Assembly (NCBI GenBank): GCA_022570795.1
Contig: JAKUDP010000003.1
Location: forward strand, 2,294,001-2,358,000
Direction of reading: 5' to 3'
Length of the DNA: 64,000 bases
Source: Sphaerulina vaccinii
Taxonomy: Eukaryota > Ascomycota > Dothideomycetes > Mycosphaerellales > Mycosphaerellaceae
Shown here: piece after piece, positions 32,616 to 43,599 of the stretch
How positions within the stretch are numbered: position 1 is the stretch's first letter
Layout of the letters: each line of letters opens with the position of its first letter
Translations under genes and position numbers: made by a program
Notes under the pieces: generated by a model
The model's database searches: none
Told to the model about the DNA's origin: nothing
What the model saw: only the letters and a program-made list of their open reading frames with translations

Positions 32616-34133
32616 ATGTCGAACTACTATGTCGCTGGCCTGACTATACCACAGTCACCCACGGCATCCAGCTCATATGGATCGCCAGTCGACACGAAGA
32701 GCCCTTATCGGCCGCAATACATCGGGGGACTTTCTTTTCTAGGACATCGTCGAGATCCCACAGCTTCGACAGTGAGCCCGGCTTACAAGTCAGAAGAGCC
32801 ACTTGGTGTGGGTGTCGAACCACTCAACATCATCATCCTCGGAACGTCCTTCGCAGGCCTGTCTTGCGCTCACCACTTCCTAGATCATACCATTGATCGC
32901 CTACGCACAAAAACGCAGGCCAGCTATCGCCTAATCATCATCGGTCCTTCCACGCACCTCTACTGGAATATCGCGGGTCCTCGTGCTCTGGTAGCCCCAG
33001 GACTAGTCCAACATGAGGACACTTTCATCGCCGTGGAGCCTGGCTTCCATCGCCATCGTGGCCACCAATTCACGATCATTCAAGCCTCTTGTATCGAGGT
33101 GGACACCGAGGACCGCTCAATCAAAGTCGATTGCTACAACTTCGAAAGCATGAAGCGGTGCGCATTCATACAACCAAAGAGATCCAGCAGCATGGCTCTC
33201 AAGAATCTAGCAGACCTTGCTAAAGTCCAAACACTCAAGTATCATGCTCTGATGATCTGTACTGGATCTTCCGCCCATTCAGATCTTCTCTCCCTCCATG
33301 GACCACATCTCGATACCGCCGAGTCTCTCAGTCGCTTCCACACCCATCTCGCTCAAGCAACATCAATCGTGATCGGCGGAGGAAATTGTAGTGCAGTCGA
33401 AGTCGCAGGACAAATCGCCACTCATCTAAACTACAAACACCATTTCCCTCTTCGAACGAAACGAAAGCCTCAAAAGCAGATAACTCTCATGTCAGGCTCG
33501 GACGTCCTCCTCCCAGACCTCCCATCAAAACTCCAACAACGAGCCGCACACCAGCTCTCGAAACTCGGCGTACACATCATCCACTCCACCCGCATCATCC
33601 ATGTCGAACAAGTCTTCAACTCTAACCAAGATGGAAGTCACACTTACAACATCATCCTCTCAAACGGCACAAACATCCTCACCGACATATACATACCCTG
33701 TACAGGCGTTTCGCCCAACACATCCTTCCTCCCTCCAAACCTACTCGATCCTCGCGGATATGTTCTGACACATAACCAGACCATGCGGGTCGAACGCGCT
33801 GGGCCAAGAACCTATGCTGTAGGAGATGTTGCAAGCTATAGTCAGAACTATCTGGGTGATGTGTATAATGCTGTGCCGGTGGTGATGCATAATCTCGAGG
33901 TTGACCTGATTGGAGACGATGGTCTGGAGGATAAGAGATATGTGCAAAGAGTGAAAGATAGTGTTGTTTGTCCCATCTCTCGATTTGGTGGTGTAGGGAT
34001 TTGGATGGGCACGACGCTGCCGAGTACGTTGGTGCATCTGTTCAAGGGGAGTAGGTATAGGACTAAGAAGGCAGAGAAAGTTGTGATTGAGGGTGGAAGT
34101 CCATATCGTTATTGTAAGGCACTTGAGAAGTGA
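32616..34133 (+). CDS. AIF/FSP1-like FAD-dependent pyridine nucleotide oxidoreductase
   Basis: Flavoprotein related to AIFM2/AMID (FSP1) and NDH-2-type enzymes, which move electrons from NAD(P)H to quinones or other acceptors. From the chosen Met the protein has 505 aa. Residues 1-65 are a poorly conserved Ser/Pro-rich leader. The FAD Rossmann motif is NIIILGTSFAGLSCAHHFL, in which GTSFAG replaces GxGxxG. The NAD(P) motif is SIVIGGGNCSAVEVAGQIA. The distal FAD motif RTYAVGDVA comes before the C-terminal segment. The frame extends to ATG 32514; the start at 32616 is preferred because the extension is Cys/Arg-rich and unlike the family. No membrane segment is evident. The physiological acceptor is unknown. 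Confidence 0.85.
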   Translation: MSNYYVAGLTIPQSPTASSSYGSPVDTKSPYRPQYIGGLSFLGHRRDPTASTVSPAYKSEEPLGVGVEPLNIIILGTSFAGLSCAHHFLDHTIDRLRTKTQASYRLIIIGPSTHLYWNIAGPRALVAPGLVQHEDTFIAVEPGFHRHRGHQFTIIQASCIEVDTEDRSIKVDCYNFESMKRCAFIQPKRSSSMALKNLADLAKVQTLKYHALMICTGSSAHSDLLSLHGPHLDTAESLSRFHTHLAQATSIVIGGGNCSAVEVAGQIATHLNYKHHFPLRTKRKPQKQITLMSGSDVLLPDLPSKLQQRAAHQLSKLGVHIIHSTRIIHVEQVFNSNQDGSHTYNIILSNGTNILTDIYIPCTGVSPNTSFLPPNLLDPRGYVLTHNQTMRVERAGPRTYAVGDVASYSQNYLGDVYNAVPVVMHNLEVDLIGDDGLEDKRYVQRVKDSVVCPISRFGGVGIWMGTTLPSTLVHLFKGSRYRTKKAEKVVIEGGSPYRYCKALEK

Positions 34134-34417
34134 GAAATGTGCTTAGTGTTAAGCTTGTACGAAGCGTCGTCTCTTGGATTGATTGTCTAGTGCGTGCAGC
34201 TCTCCGCATGTCTTGACACTCTGGCTCGTTGTAGTGATAGCGACCTGAGTACCATAGTCAGTGCTCGTCAAGGCGAGATGTTATTGTTATTGGGTCATAG
34301 CGATCTGAAGCTAGCGCATACTCTCGACCGGGCTGTCCGAATCCGGATCCATTTCCAGCTTCATTCGACTGACAAGGTTCACCAGCAATATACTGCATAG
34401 TCAAAGACTATATCCCA

Positions 34418-34864
34418 ATGAGCGACATCAAATTCACCGGCTCCTGCTCATGCGGCCACTGCACATACACATGCACAACACTCCCCAGCAGTGCAGGTTT
34501 CTGCCACTGCATCACCTGCCAGAAACTCTCCGGCTCGTCCTCGATGCCTTTCGCGCCTGTCCCGACCGACTCTCTCACATGGACGAACAACGAGCCTGTG
34601 GTCTTGAAGAGAAGCGATATAGGGACGCGGCTAGGTTGCGAGAAGTGTCATTCTTGGCTACTGATGCGGTATAACTCTACGCCGGAGAGAACTTCGCTGA
34701 ATGTGCCTAGTGTGGACTTTGGGATGTTGTCGGGTGAGGATACGAAGAAGTTCGCGCCTACACATCATATTTTTGTTGCTCAGAAAGCGCCGTGGTTCAA
34801 GATACATGATGATTTGCCGCAGTATGAGAGGTTCAGAGGTGATGCGCACCGGGTTGAGACGTGA
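34418..34864 (+). CDS. GFA/CENP-V family zinc protein
   Basis: 148-residue protein of the glutathione-dependent formaldehyde-activating enzyme (GFA)/CENP-V fold. Zinc ligands are visible in order: GSCSCGHC at residues 6-13, CHCITCQKLSGS near 30, and CEKCHSW near 72. Members bind one or two zinc ions on a beta scaffold; the enzymatic role of most fungal paralogues is unproven. No intron, and the start ATG is close to the first zinc motif as expected. It lies 284 bp downstream of the FAD oxidoreductase on the same strand. Confidence 0.88.
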   Translation: MSDIKFTGSCSCGHCTYTCTTLPSSAGFCHCITCQKLSGSSSMPFAPVPTDSLTWTNNEPVVLKRSDIGTRLGCEKCHSWLLMRYNSTPERTSLNVPSVDFGMLSGEDTKKFAPTHHIFVAQKAPWFKIHDDLPQYERFRGDAHRVET

Positions 34865-35747
34865 AGAGCTGGAAGAGATGGAGCATGGATAACAGCGAAC
34901 AAATGAAGCAGGAGGGCCATCAAGGTTGTCGGAGCTACATGGCCTCCAGCCTCGACACCGACCAGGACATAGCGTTCTACGGAGGAGTATTCTATGATCA
35001 TCATCTGCTGAAAAAGGCACCAGTGGACTCTCATGCTATTCGGGCCCGATTCTTATAGAACAGAGAGGCGATTGTAGTTGGAGCACCCACCAGGACGAGG
35101 CGAGCCCGAAGGTCTGGGCAGTCGAATCGATATGGGTGCTAGTCGCGAGTGCTGTAGCAGACCTGGACTGGTGACGATAGGCTTTAGGAAGTCAGTCTTC
35201 ATGCAATGTGTTGGAAGCCACATAGGAAGCACTGGACTCGAAGATGGAGGCATGAATGTGTATTAGTGGGCCATTACAAGCCAAAGTACATATTATTCGG
35301 ACTTTTCTGCTGCTCAGAGCTTCTCTTCTATCTCCGCGACAGACCTTGCACGTGTAGTATGTTGAACCACCCCACGAAGCGTGTTGTGCACCTCTACCAC
35401 GTTGAGTCCTTCCCACTCTCGATCTTGTCTTCTACATGATCTTCGGGCCATTCGGCTTTGTTCAGATGTCAAGAGTCTCCGCAAGGTAAAGTGCTGCCAT
35501 GCGAGCGGAGTCGTGGTGGGTGAAGCTTCGTGGGCTGGTAGAGGTGTCCGAGTCGCTGCAACGAGACAATATACTTCTCCAGCATAGTTGGCATAGGGCT
35601 CACGGCCGTACAGCAGACGCCATGCCGTCCAGTTCCGATCTCTGAAGAGTGAGTGCTCCAGGCTAGGATCGGCTGCCCTATGTGTCGAGTGCCAAGGATA
35701 TGCTGGTATTCTCTTGGTCGAATGCTTGAGTCATCTGTACCTGTTCA
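34865..35747. other. Convergent intergenic region, nothing recognised
   Basis: Lies between the 3' ends of the GFA gene and the F-box-like gene. Short frames on both strands have no motif. No repeat noticed. Confidence 0.45.
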
Positions 35748-36356
35748 TCACCACGCGTGATAGACAGAGGCCTCTTTGACACTGCAATCGTCAAGCTCCA
35801 CACTGCCAGAAAGGGATTGAAGTTCGGCCAATTTGTCCTGCAGAACACCAAGCGTGACATTTTGCTCAAAGATACAGTCGCCAACGTGCCGAACTTCTCC
35901 CTCCACATAGCGATATGCTCGAATCTGCAAAGCCTGTGACTTCACAGGAAGACTTGGAACCTGTCGCCAAGAATACTGATCGTTGCCTTTCATCCACTCC
36001 GGTCCAGCTACCTGATTGTTGAGCAATAGTGTGACCTTCCGAGTACCTCCATTCTTAGATGTCCAAGTCGTGCGCCAAGTGCCCATCTGTGCAAGATACC
36101 AGTCAAGTGGAGTATACTCTGTGTGAAGGCCAGTGGCGGCATTTGTTCTTCGAAGACAGACTTTCGAGCCGTAAAGTTTGCTTGAGCATAGAATGCTATC
36201 TCGGAACATTCGGTTGACACGTTGTAGGGCAAAGAGTGATGTAACGCCGCTTGAGTATAGTTCGGTCTTGGCTACCTCGAGCAGAATGAGTTCGAGCAGT
36301 TCTGGGATGTTAAAGACTGTAGACATGGCCGAGCATTGGGCAATGTTGTTGGTCAT
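35748..36356 (-). CDS. F-box-like hypothetical protein
   Basis: 202 aa. Residues 13-58 match a degenerate F-box (VFNIPELLELILLEV, then LFALQRVNRMFRDSI), which in the family docks Skp1 and brings substrates to SCF ubiquitin ligases. The rest has no repeat domain of the usual substrate-binding type, but a Trp-containing middle (LDWYLAQMGTW, WMKGNDQYSWRQVP) resembles the many orphan F-box-like proteins of Dothideomycetes. Start: the first Met gives an 11-residue leader before MSTVFNIPE, and either Met is possible. No intron is needed. Confidence 0.75.
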   Translation of the reverse strand: MTNNIAQCSAMSTVFNIPELLELILLEVAKTELYSSGVTSLFALQRVNRMFRDSILCSSKLYGSKVCLRRTNAATGLHTEYTPLDWYLAQMGTWRTTWTSKNGGTRKVTLLLNNQVAGPEWMKGNDQYSWRQVPSLPVKSQALQIRAYRYVEGEVRHVGDCIFEQNVTLGVLQDKLAELQSLSGSVELDDCSVKEASVYHAW

Positions 36357-37727
36357 GGTTGTGGTTATGTATGTCTTGAACGTTATTGATCTCGGATGTC
36401 GGATAGTTGTGCTTAGATCTGGTGCGACCAGAGTTGTTGGCTATGGCGAAGGTCTTTGAGAAGAGCACAGCACCACTTATTATGATATGTCCTTCGACCG
36501 ACTTACGAATACGGACCTAGCTGTTTGTTTTGCCTAGAGACTTGTATTGTCTTACCAACTCGGGAAAAGCATGGAAATTGGTACTTCACTATACACTGCG
36601 GTGGACAAAGACTGCCGCGCGCCTCAGCTGATTACTAGTCGTGGCAGTGATGGGCAAATCGTGTGAGGGTGCCGAGCGGATGCCAATACATTGTCCTTGG
36701 CTCGGAAATCGGTGTATATGAATCCGTGCAGCAAGCAGAGGGTGCCAAGTGAACTTGCTCTTTGTCACCAATCATTGGTCGTTTCGCGGCCGGTTGAATC
36801 ATGGCAGTCGGAGCCTGGGGAATCGTGGTTGACTGTGCCTCGAGGCTGAGTCGCCAAGTAGCACGTGTGAAGGTGTAAGCTACAGTACTCGACTTCTTAG
36901 CCAAGTGCGGTAGTGGAATGCCCCAGTTCCCCAGTCTTGTCTGACGATGTAGCCAAGCCGTACGTATGCTGGGGAAGTCGTCCACGAGCATACCCTTGCC
37001 AGCTGCCGGTTTCCGAATGACGTGAAGGTCATAGCAGAAGTATGAGCCGGATTTGGAAGACGCTCTCCACTACCAATTGCCCAGAGGTCGTCAAATTACT
37101 CAGTAGAGTTGTGTTGACATGTGGCTTCTGACAGGTCAGCCAGTAACCCTAAGCAAGAAGCCAATAGCGATCCGCAAAGTCGTCCACACGCAAGGGCAAT
37201 GCTTGATTGACTCTAAACGAGAGATCTCAGGCAAGTATGTCCTCGGACTGTTTCTTCACAAATGCGAGGAAGTATACTGTTGGTTCTTCGCTTGGCATTG
37301 TGAACTATGCGCTCGATATTGCTGAGAAAGGTCGCGGAATGGCAGTAAGTCCTCCGCTCGGCACAGTCGATGTCGATGCTGGGCGCTACGATTTGTATCT
37401 GTTCACAGCCTGTCCTGGAACTCGGGCTTATGAATGGCCAAGTATGGAGTCGCTCGTTGCGTCTATGCAAAGACATTGCCAGCTTCACCTCGAAAGATAG
37501 CTCCTGGCGCCGAGATGCCAAAGAACGGCGAGCTGGTGGGACAACTGTTTCTGCAAATGCATTGCGTAGCTATCCGTTGTTGTGTAGAGTCGTGAACATA
37601 TATAAGGACCGTGAAGATACCAGTCTGTGAAGATCATCAGCAGCACAACATCAACAGCAGCACAACAGCCAACAAGCAACACAACGAACAACGAACAACT
37701 CCCAAACTCACCCATACCTCCTTCAAC
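36357..37727. other. Intergenic region, no supported gene
   Basis: Divergent promoters of the F-box-like gene and the Trp-rich secreted gene. Frames at 36635-36991 (minus) and 37207-37500 (plus) have no motif. The last 100 bp are rich in CAACA and CAGCA repeats, typical of a fungal 5' leader. Confidence 0.45.
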
Positions 37728-38339
37728 ATGCAGATCAAGTACATCGCAAGTGCCCTGGCTACCATTGCCATCACTGGCACAATGGCCCTTCCAGCACCAA
37801 GGGTATGCTCAGCTTGCCAGAGTCGCTTGAACCTAAGCTAACACACAGTAGCCATACCCAGGTCCCGCTCCGGCGCACTTGACAGCTCGTGATCTCGAGT
37901 TGGACGACTTCTTCGACTTCGACCGCAAAGGTAAGCAGCGACATTACGAAGGCATCCTCTCCAGACACTAGCTCACGTTCTGCCTTCTTGTGCAGTCAAG
38001 GCTCGAGGCCTTGACATTGATGGCCTCGACAAGCGGGCTCCGGCTGCGCTCATCGACCCTATCGACGGCGCCAAAGTCGATCGCAGACTTGCTCGTCGTG
38101 CTGAGCAAGCCGCGCAGGCTGAACAAGCCGTGAACGCAGAGCAGGCCGCGAACGCTGAGAATGCCGCGAATGGTGAGAATGCTGCGAACGCTGAGAACTG
38201 GTGGTGGCCACATCAGCAACTGTGGGCCAACAATGATTGGCGCTTCCAGAACAATTGGTGGCAGGGCTACAATTTGAACTCGGTCAACAACAACTGGTGG
38301 TGGTACCAGCAGAACGCCTATCGCGGCTGGTGGCGCTAG
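37728..38339 (+). CDS. Small secreted protein with Ala/Glu/Asn repeats and Trp/Asn-rich C-terminus
   Basis: Not a known family. Three exons: 37728-37802, 37852-37930 and 37996-38339, giving 165 aa. The first intron must end at the second of two AG sites (CAGTAG), since the nearer one would open with a stop codon. Parts: a signal peptide of about 20 residues ending in TMALPAPR; a propeptide-like acidic stretch; a dibasic site LDKR; RRLARR; then AEQA and NAEN tandem units; then a 46-residue tail holding WWW twice, NNWW and GWWR. There is no Cys. The dibasic sites suggest Kex2 processing releasing the repeat plus Trp-rich tail. Secretion is well supported by the leader; activity is unknown, with a membrane- or wall-interacting role only an inference. 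Confidence 0.75.
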
Positions 38340-38525
38340 AGGGCGCGTGCACAAAGGCGCTGCGGTAATGGTAATGGCGGTTGATGGCTGAAGAAGTCGA
38401 GGACCAGGTTGGCCGATGGACGAATCAACGAACCGGTAATGATGTCGATGATCTGTACCATGACGCTCGTTTATGAATGAATGAATCTCGTATTGTTCTT
38501 GTCGCTTGCTCTCTTCCGGGACATC

Positions 38526-38993
38526 TCACTTCTTCTTGACAACCTTGACCGGGGATCGAAGGCCCACGCCAGCACAAAAGAGCCATCGCACCACCGCGCA
38601 GGTTCCAGTGATTGCGATGTTGCCCCAGTCCTCAGCTCGAAGTGCCGATGGACTCAGGCGTCCTTGCTGAGATAAAGCATACCATATGCTGTATAGTAGC
38701 GCAAAGTCGTAAAGCAGCTGCCCAGCTTCCTGCACTTTCCATATCCAGATCTCGTTCGTCCGTCTGAGCAGGAAGATGTCCAGTATGATACACATCGAGA
38801 GAGCACCTCCAAGCTGGTGCTGGAAGAATGTCTGCAGTGGGTTATATGGCGATACTGATGCCGGAACGAAAGCGTCGGTGACGACTGCTGGCGTGAAGAA
38901 CATCATGTACATTCCCCACAGTGCTATTACTGGGTCCAGGATGATGAAGAAGAGCCAGTAGAATGTCGGTATAGTGCTTGTGGAGCTCGCCAT
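38526..38993 (-). CDS. Four-helix integral membrane protein (DUF7704-like)
   Basis: 155 aa with four hydrophobic segments: about 9-33 (FYWLFFIILDPVIALWGMYM), 62-80 (GGALSMCIILDIFLL), 88-108 (AGQLLYDFALLYSIWYAL) and 122-142 (NIAITGTCAVVRWLFCAGVG). It ends in VKVVKKK, a possible ER-retrieval-type lysine tail. The FFxxLDPV-ALWG start and length match the fungal family annotated as DUF7704, whose function is unknown; the assignment is from memory of the pattern. Single exon. The strand is opposite to the neighbouring secreted-protein gene, with the two genes converging. Confidence 0.78.
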   Translation of the reverse strand: MASSTSTIPTFYWLFFIILDPVIALWGMYMMFFTPAVVTDAFVPASVSPYNPLQTFFQHQLGGALSMCIILDIFLLRRTNEIWIWKVQEAGQLLYDFALLYSIWYALSQQGRLSPSALRAEDWGNIAITGTCAVVRWLFCAGVGLRSPVKVVKKK

Positions 38994-39576
38994 GCTGAAA
39001 TCTTATGCTTGAAATGGTAGTAGATGCGGCCGCGTGCGGGCTTTCACCAGACGCACTTCTCCAATATGAAGTGACCGCTCAAGGTTGTTGGGTCGAGGTG
39101 CAGAAGGGTGCGATTCTCTTGACGCGTCGTTAGTAGGGCAACCACTCTACCTCGTCTCAAGAAGCATCGACCTCGATAAAAACACGAGTACCTTAGTAGC
39201 CACTCTGATGGTTCTGGATATGTCTTTTGATGATGTCGGACTGCAAGAGACAGCGAGCATGAGTCGGGAGGTTGTTTGTCCGCATCGCCAAGTCTCGGGC
39301 CAACTTCCTTCGACTTGTTGTACCGCAGGACATCTCTTCTACACAATCACAACCATTGGCGAACGATGATTGGCAAGCAACGAGCACAGACGAGTCTTCT
39401 TGACGGAGAGATCGTTAGCATCATAGCAAAAGTAAGGTAGGAGTAAGATATATCTACTCGCGACGGCTCCCCACCTGTGTAACCATCTCCCTCTTCACCA
39501 GCGTAGTCAAGGCGATATCTAAGAGACCAGACTCAGTGAACCAGATCAGCGAGAAGACTGCCATACCACCGACACC

Positions 39577-40504
39577 ATGGCCACCACGTCCCCTACTCTG
39601 CGCATGCTCGTTGTCTCCGGCGCAACAGGCAAACAAGGCGGTGCTCTCATCCAAGCACTCCTCTCCAGACCGACACCAACCTTCGAGATCTACGCCATAA
39701 CCCGCAACAAGACCAGCGCCTCTGCTCAGCGCCTCGCCTCATCACCCAACGTCCACGTCATTGAAGGAGACTTCTCCAACCCAACCGCAATCTTCTCCCC
39801 AGATCAGAGAACCATGGGGCCTCTTCAGCGTAACAATGCCCCAGAACGCAAAGAAAGAAGAAGCCCAAGGAAAAGCGATGACAGCAGCCGCAATATCAGC
39901 AGGAGTAAAGCACATAATCTTCACAGCCACAGATCGAGGAGGCCAAACAATCTCAGATAACGAACCAACACCTATCCCACACTTCGCCAGCAAGTACCAC
40001 ATCGAAAAGGACATCATTGCTCAATCCACTCAGCGAAAGGATCTGTCTTACACTTTCCTCCGCCCAGTAGCATTCATGGACAATCTCACTTCCGACTTCC
40101 TCGGAAAAGCCTTCATGGCCTGTTGGCGTGTAACCCTAGATCTCGACACAAAACTTCAACTCATCGGAACGAAAGATATAGGTCGTATAGCAGCTGAAGC
40201 GTTTCTCAATGCTGATTCACCAGAATACAAGAATCAAGCGATTTCGCTCGCAGGAGACGCTATAACACTCAGAGAAGCGATCAAAGTGTTCGAAGAAGTG
40301 ACCGCTGGGAAACCAATGCCAGAGACTTATGGATTCGTGGCGAGAATTTTGAAGTTCTTGTTGCATGAGCAGTTGGGTATCATGTTTGATTGGTTCAAGT
40401 CGACGGGCTTTGGTGCAGATATGGAGTTGGTGAAGAAGCGGTATCCTTATGTGAAGGACTTTAGGGCTTGGTTGGAGACTGAGAGTGCGTGGAAGAAAGT
40501 TTAG
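39577..40504 (+). pseudogene. NmrA-like NAD(P)-binding family gene broken by a frameshift
   Basis: Atypical short-chain dehydrogenase of the NmrA group, whose members sense NAD(P) or redox state. The first frame (39577 to about 39800) encodes MLVVSGATGKQGGALIQALL, with the Rossmann motif GATGKQG, and ends VIEGDFSNPTAIF. The family then expects WG-x-FSV, which appears one frame over as REPWGLFSVTMPQ. That second frame continues EEAQGKAMTAAAISAGVKHI, the FASKYHIEKDI segment with Tyr-Lys spacing, and on to the stop at 40504. The shift lies near the CCCC run at 39797-39800 and needs one extra base removed (or two missing). No GT-AG intron fits without deleting conserved residues. It may be a real lesion or a sequence error. 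Confidence 0.75.
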
Positions 40505-41244
40505 ATCAGTCAGCATTGGCAGAGGTGTTTAATAGACAAGCAACTGTGCATACAATGTTAGTTATGTGCGTTTGCTCTTTCCTGCTTCTTGTCAAGTGCT
40601 TGTGTGCCACCATTCTGAAGACGAACGCTCGATGATGATGAAAGTGAAGAAGAAAGAGGCTATTCCTTGACCTTAGAATTCAAAGCCACTGCATATCGCA
40701 CAGACGGCTTTGCCCAGTGTCGCCGTTGAACTACCGTAGAGGCCTATCAAAAGCCCCTCGCGCTACCATCTGAGTTGCAAGTTTCAATCAGAAGGAGTTC
40801 ATTTCGCAACCTTTTCGTCGTGATCCGGCCAAATGCACCGATTCAGCCAAATTTTGTGTGAAAGAGGAACCTTGCATCCCGTCTTTTCCCATGCACTATT
40901 CATGATGATTTTCGCTCGATCCCTTCGTCGGTGGAGAACTCTCCATATTCCATCTTTTCAGCACCCACAAGAAACATCTACCTTGTGAAGAAGGAACCAG
41001 CAGTACCAGCAGCAGCATCCGTTCAGAGCAAAGTTGCTAGGTTTCGTCGGACCAACGCGCGTCCATTGAAGTGTATCGTTTCCCAAGTAGTATCCAGCTC
41101 AGTGTGGAGCTCGCGCCGTGAACTCCAGGCTCGTCGAACGCCGTCCTTCTGTGACCTGATTGTGACCATGCGTTCGCTGCGTAACTTCATGACTAAAAGC
41201 TCAAGCTTTTGTACGGAGTGAGAGAAAGAATGGGTATAGCTCTC
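40505..41244. other. Convergent intergenic region
   Basis: 740 bp between the NmrA-like gene and the 3' end of GSK3. The frame 40931-41221 has no motif. No repeats noticed. Confidence 0.4.
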
Positions 41245-42826
41245 TCAATCCAGTCGCGCCATCATTTGATCCTTGCTCATCGGCGTCAAGTTGTCGATGT
41301 CAAGGCCCTTGCCGGCTAGGACGGACTTCATGTGTGCTGGCACAAGCTGTGCATTGAGGTGCGGTGCAATCGACAGTTCTGCAGTCGCAAGTTAGTTCCG
41401 CCTCCGCATGAAACACAACTTGTGCACTTCAAACATACCATGATGAGAAAAGTCGAACAGATTGGGCAGGTCTTTGCTAGCACCGCCCGAGTGGCGCGAG
41501 TCCGGTAGTCGTGTGCTAGGATCCCTGAGCTCGTCGAAGAATGGGTGCACCATTGCGTCAATTGCCGACAGGCGTTGTGTCGGCGTATACTCTAGCAAGC
41601 GCGAGATCAGGTCGATTGCGTTGGGGTCTGCCTTTCTGAACACCTGATCAAACTATACGTTAGTATCAGGCTCGAACCCAAATGTCAGCGAGAACATACC
41701 TTGCTGAATGGATGGGGCTTAATCTGTGGGAACTTATGCTCCATATAATTCGGATTCATAGTCCTAATTTGATCGCGAGTAGGAGTGCCAAGAACCTTTA
41801 TGATCTCGACAAGCTGGTCGATGCCCGACTCGCCAGGGAACAGAGGTTGTCCCAGCATCAGCTCCGCCATGACGCAGCCAGTGGACCAGACATCTGTAAT
41901 TGGTCAGCGGTACAGCACAGTGAGTGAAGACTTTGACCTTGACATACCGATCTTCGTAGTATAGTTAGTAGCACCGAAGATGAGCTCCGGCGCACGATAG
42001 TATCGCGAGCAAATGTACGAGACATTGGGCTCATTCTCCACGAGGATCTTTGCGCTACCGAAGTCGCAGAGCTTGAGGATGCCCGATGCTGGGTCGAGAA
42101 GCAGATTTTGCGGTTTGATGTCTCGGTGGCAGATTCCCTGCGAGTGGATGTATGCGAGCGAGCGGAAGAGCTGATAAATGTAGAGCTTGACCTCGAGAAT
42201 CGGCATGGTGCTCTTCAATTTATTAAAGTGACGTGAAGCACGGTACACAGTTTCTGGGACGAACTCCAGGACCAGGTTGAGGTATACTTCGTCTTTCTGT
42301 GCCGCGATCAGAGATGTTTGTACGTTCATGCGGGCATCGGTGTCGCGCACCCTGTCACCATTGGAGTAGTAGAACGCCTTGAGCTCGACAATATTCGGAT
42401 GGCGGACGATTCGCATGATTTGCAGCTCTCTGTTCTGTTGAGATTGTCAGTGCTGTATACAATCTCCAGCGTCGTCGAGTCTGCTGAGAGAACTCGCTCG
42501 CGGCGTACCTTGAATCGCTTGTCCTGGAGAACACGCTTGATAGCCGCATCTTCACCCGAAGGTGAGAGCTTGGTCTGGAAGACTACGCCGAAGCTGCCAT
42601 TGCCCACGATTTTGCACTGGGTATACTGCATCTCTCGGGTCTCTCCGGTGAGACCATCTTGGACCTTCTCGCGAATAACTTCGGAACCTGAATTATGTAG
42701 TCAGCATCAGCCGGTGTCAATTGCACCTGTGCACGCTTTCACCAGAGCTGGCGAGGCATGTCCATAGCGGGACCACATACCACCCATTCTTAAGCCTTGA
42801 AAAGCTGAAGGTCGGTTCTGCGACAT
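41245..42826 (-). CDS. GSK3: Glycogen synthase kinase 3 (Ser/Thr protein kinase)
   Basis: Conserved CMGC kinase acting in growth, stress and morphogenesis signalling. Seven exons: 42826-42781, 42687-42509, 42434-42351, 42296-41948, 41893-41700, 41643-41439 and 41378-41245, giving 396 aa. Motifs: Gly loop GNGSFGVVF, AIKRV lysine, HRDIKPQN catalytic loop, DFGSA, the activation-loop Tyr in VSYICSRYYRAPE, and CMGC insert residues FPGESGIDQLVEIIKVLGTP. The start MSQNRPSAFQGLRM matches relatives. All junction phases close. Intron 3 (42350-42297) is 54 nt and in frame; retaining it would insert 18 residues that relatives lack. Divergent from the unrecognised gene at 43600. Confidence 0.95.
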
Positions 42827-43599
42827 TTGACGGCGGAGGTGGTGGTGTCGTTAGGCGCGCAGCTTCGTCTCGTGCTATCTCGAGTACGGTGGGCTGCGAT
42901 CGATGTAGGTATTGGTGTGACGAGTGCGATGTTTCGCGAGTGACGTCCGTGTTGGCGGTAGTAAAATGCTGAATGGGGCGGGGCGTGGTCGTGTTGCGGT
43001 CTCGATGCGCGCGGAAAGGCTTAGAAGTGAGGATTGAAGATGTGTGATGTCGGCGGGTCACGAGTGCTGTGCTGTTTCGGAAGGAGCAGCAGTCAAGGTC
43101 AGGCCAGAAGCGTGAATCCAAGTGTGACTGGATGAGATGGGTGAATTGGATTGGATTGGCAGGCGAGAAGGTCGTGCAGGTACTGGAACTTTGAACTGGG
43201 AGCGCGGGCGGTGGTCGTGGTCGTGGTGGTGGGTGAGGTCGTCGTGCACAGAGAGTAGGTAAGGTTCACGCAGAGCGTAGTTGCGGACTTCTGACCCCTC
43301 TCAACTGGACAGACCCGGCGATCGATTATTGCCCAAGCGTCACCAGTTGAAAGTGAAATGTTTGAAACGCGCTGTTTCTGCTTGGGCGGACTGAACTGAA
43401 CGTTGCAAGGAAAGCGTGAGGCAGACAGACAACGATCACCAAATGCAGCTTTTGGTGGTGAAGACGACGAGAGAGCAACACAGCAGCAGCCTGGACTTTG
43501 TTACGGTGCAAGAACAACGGGGAAAACCACAAAACACGGCGCAGAAAGCTCAGACTCGAAATAACTCCTAGAGTCACAAGACTCGCGGTCCCACTTTCG
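42827..43599. promoter_or_regulatory. Divergent promoter region of GSK3 and the gene at 43600
   Basis: 773 bp without a supported gene. Near 43205-43230 lies a GTGGTCGTGGTCGTGGTGG simple repeat. On the GSK3 coding strand this is a CCACGACC run, about 380-400 nt upstream of its start. Function inferred from position. Confidence 0.4.

Noticed and set aside
37728..38339. Interpretation as a Kex2-processed RiPP (dikaritin) precursor
   Set aside because: The repeats are not separated by KR sites and no UstYa/DUF3328, tyrosinase or related tailoring gene is nearby.
14189..40504. Secondary-metabolite gene cluster
   Set aside because: A nitronate monooxygenase, cupin, Zn2Cys6 factor, FAD oxidoreductase and NmrA-like gene are present, but they are scattered among unrelated genes and no polyketide synthase, NRPS, terpene cyclase or transporter is visible.
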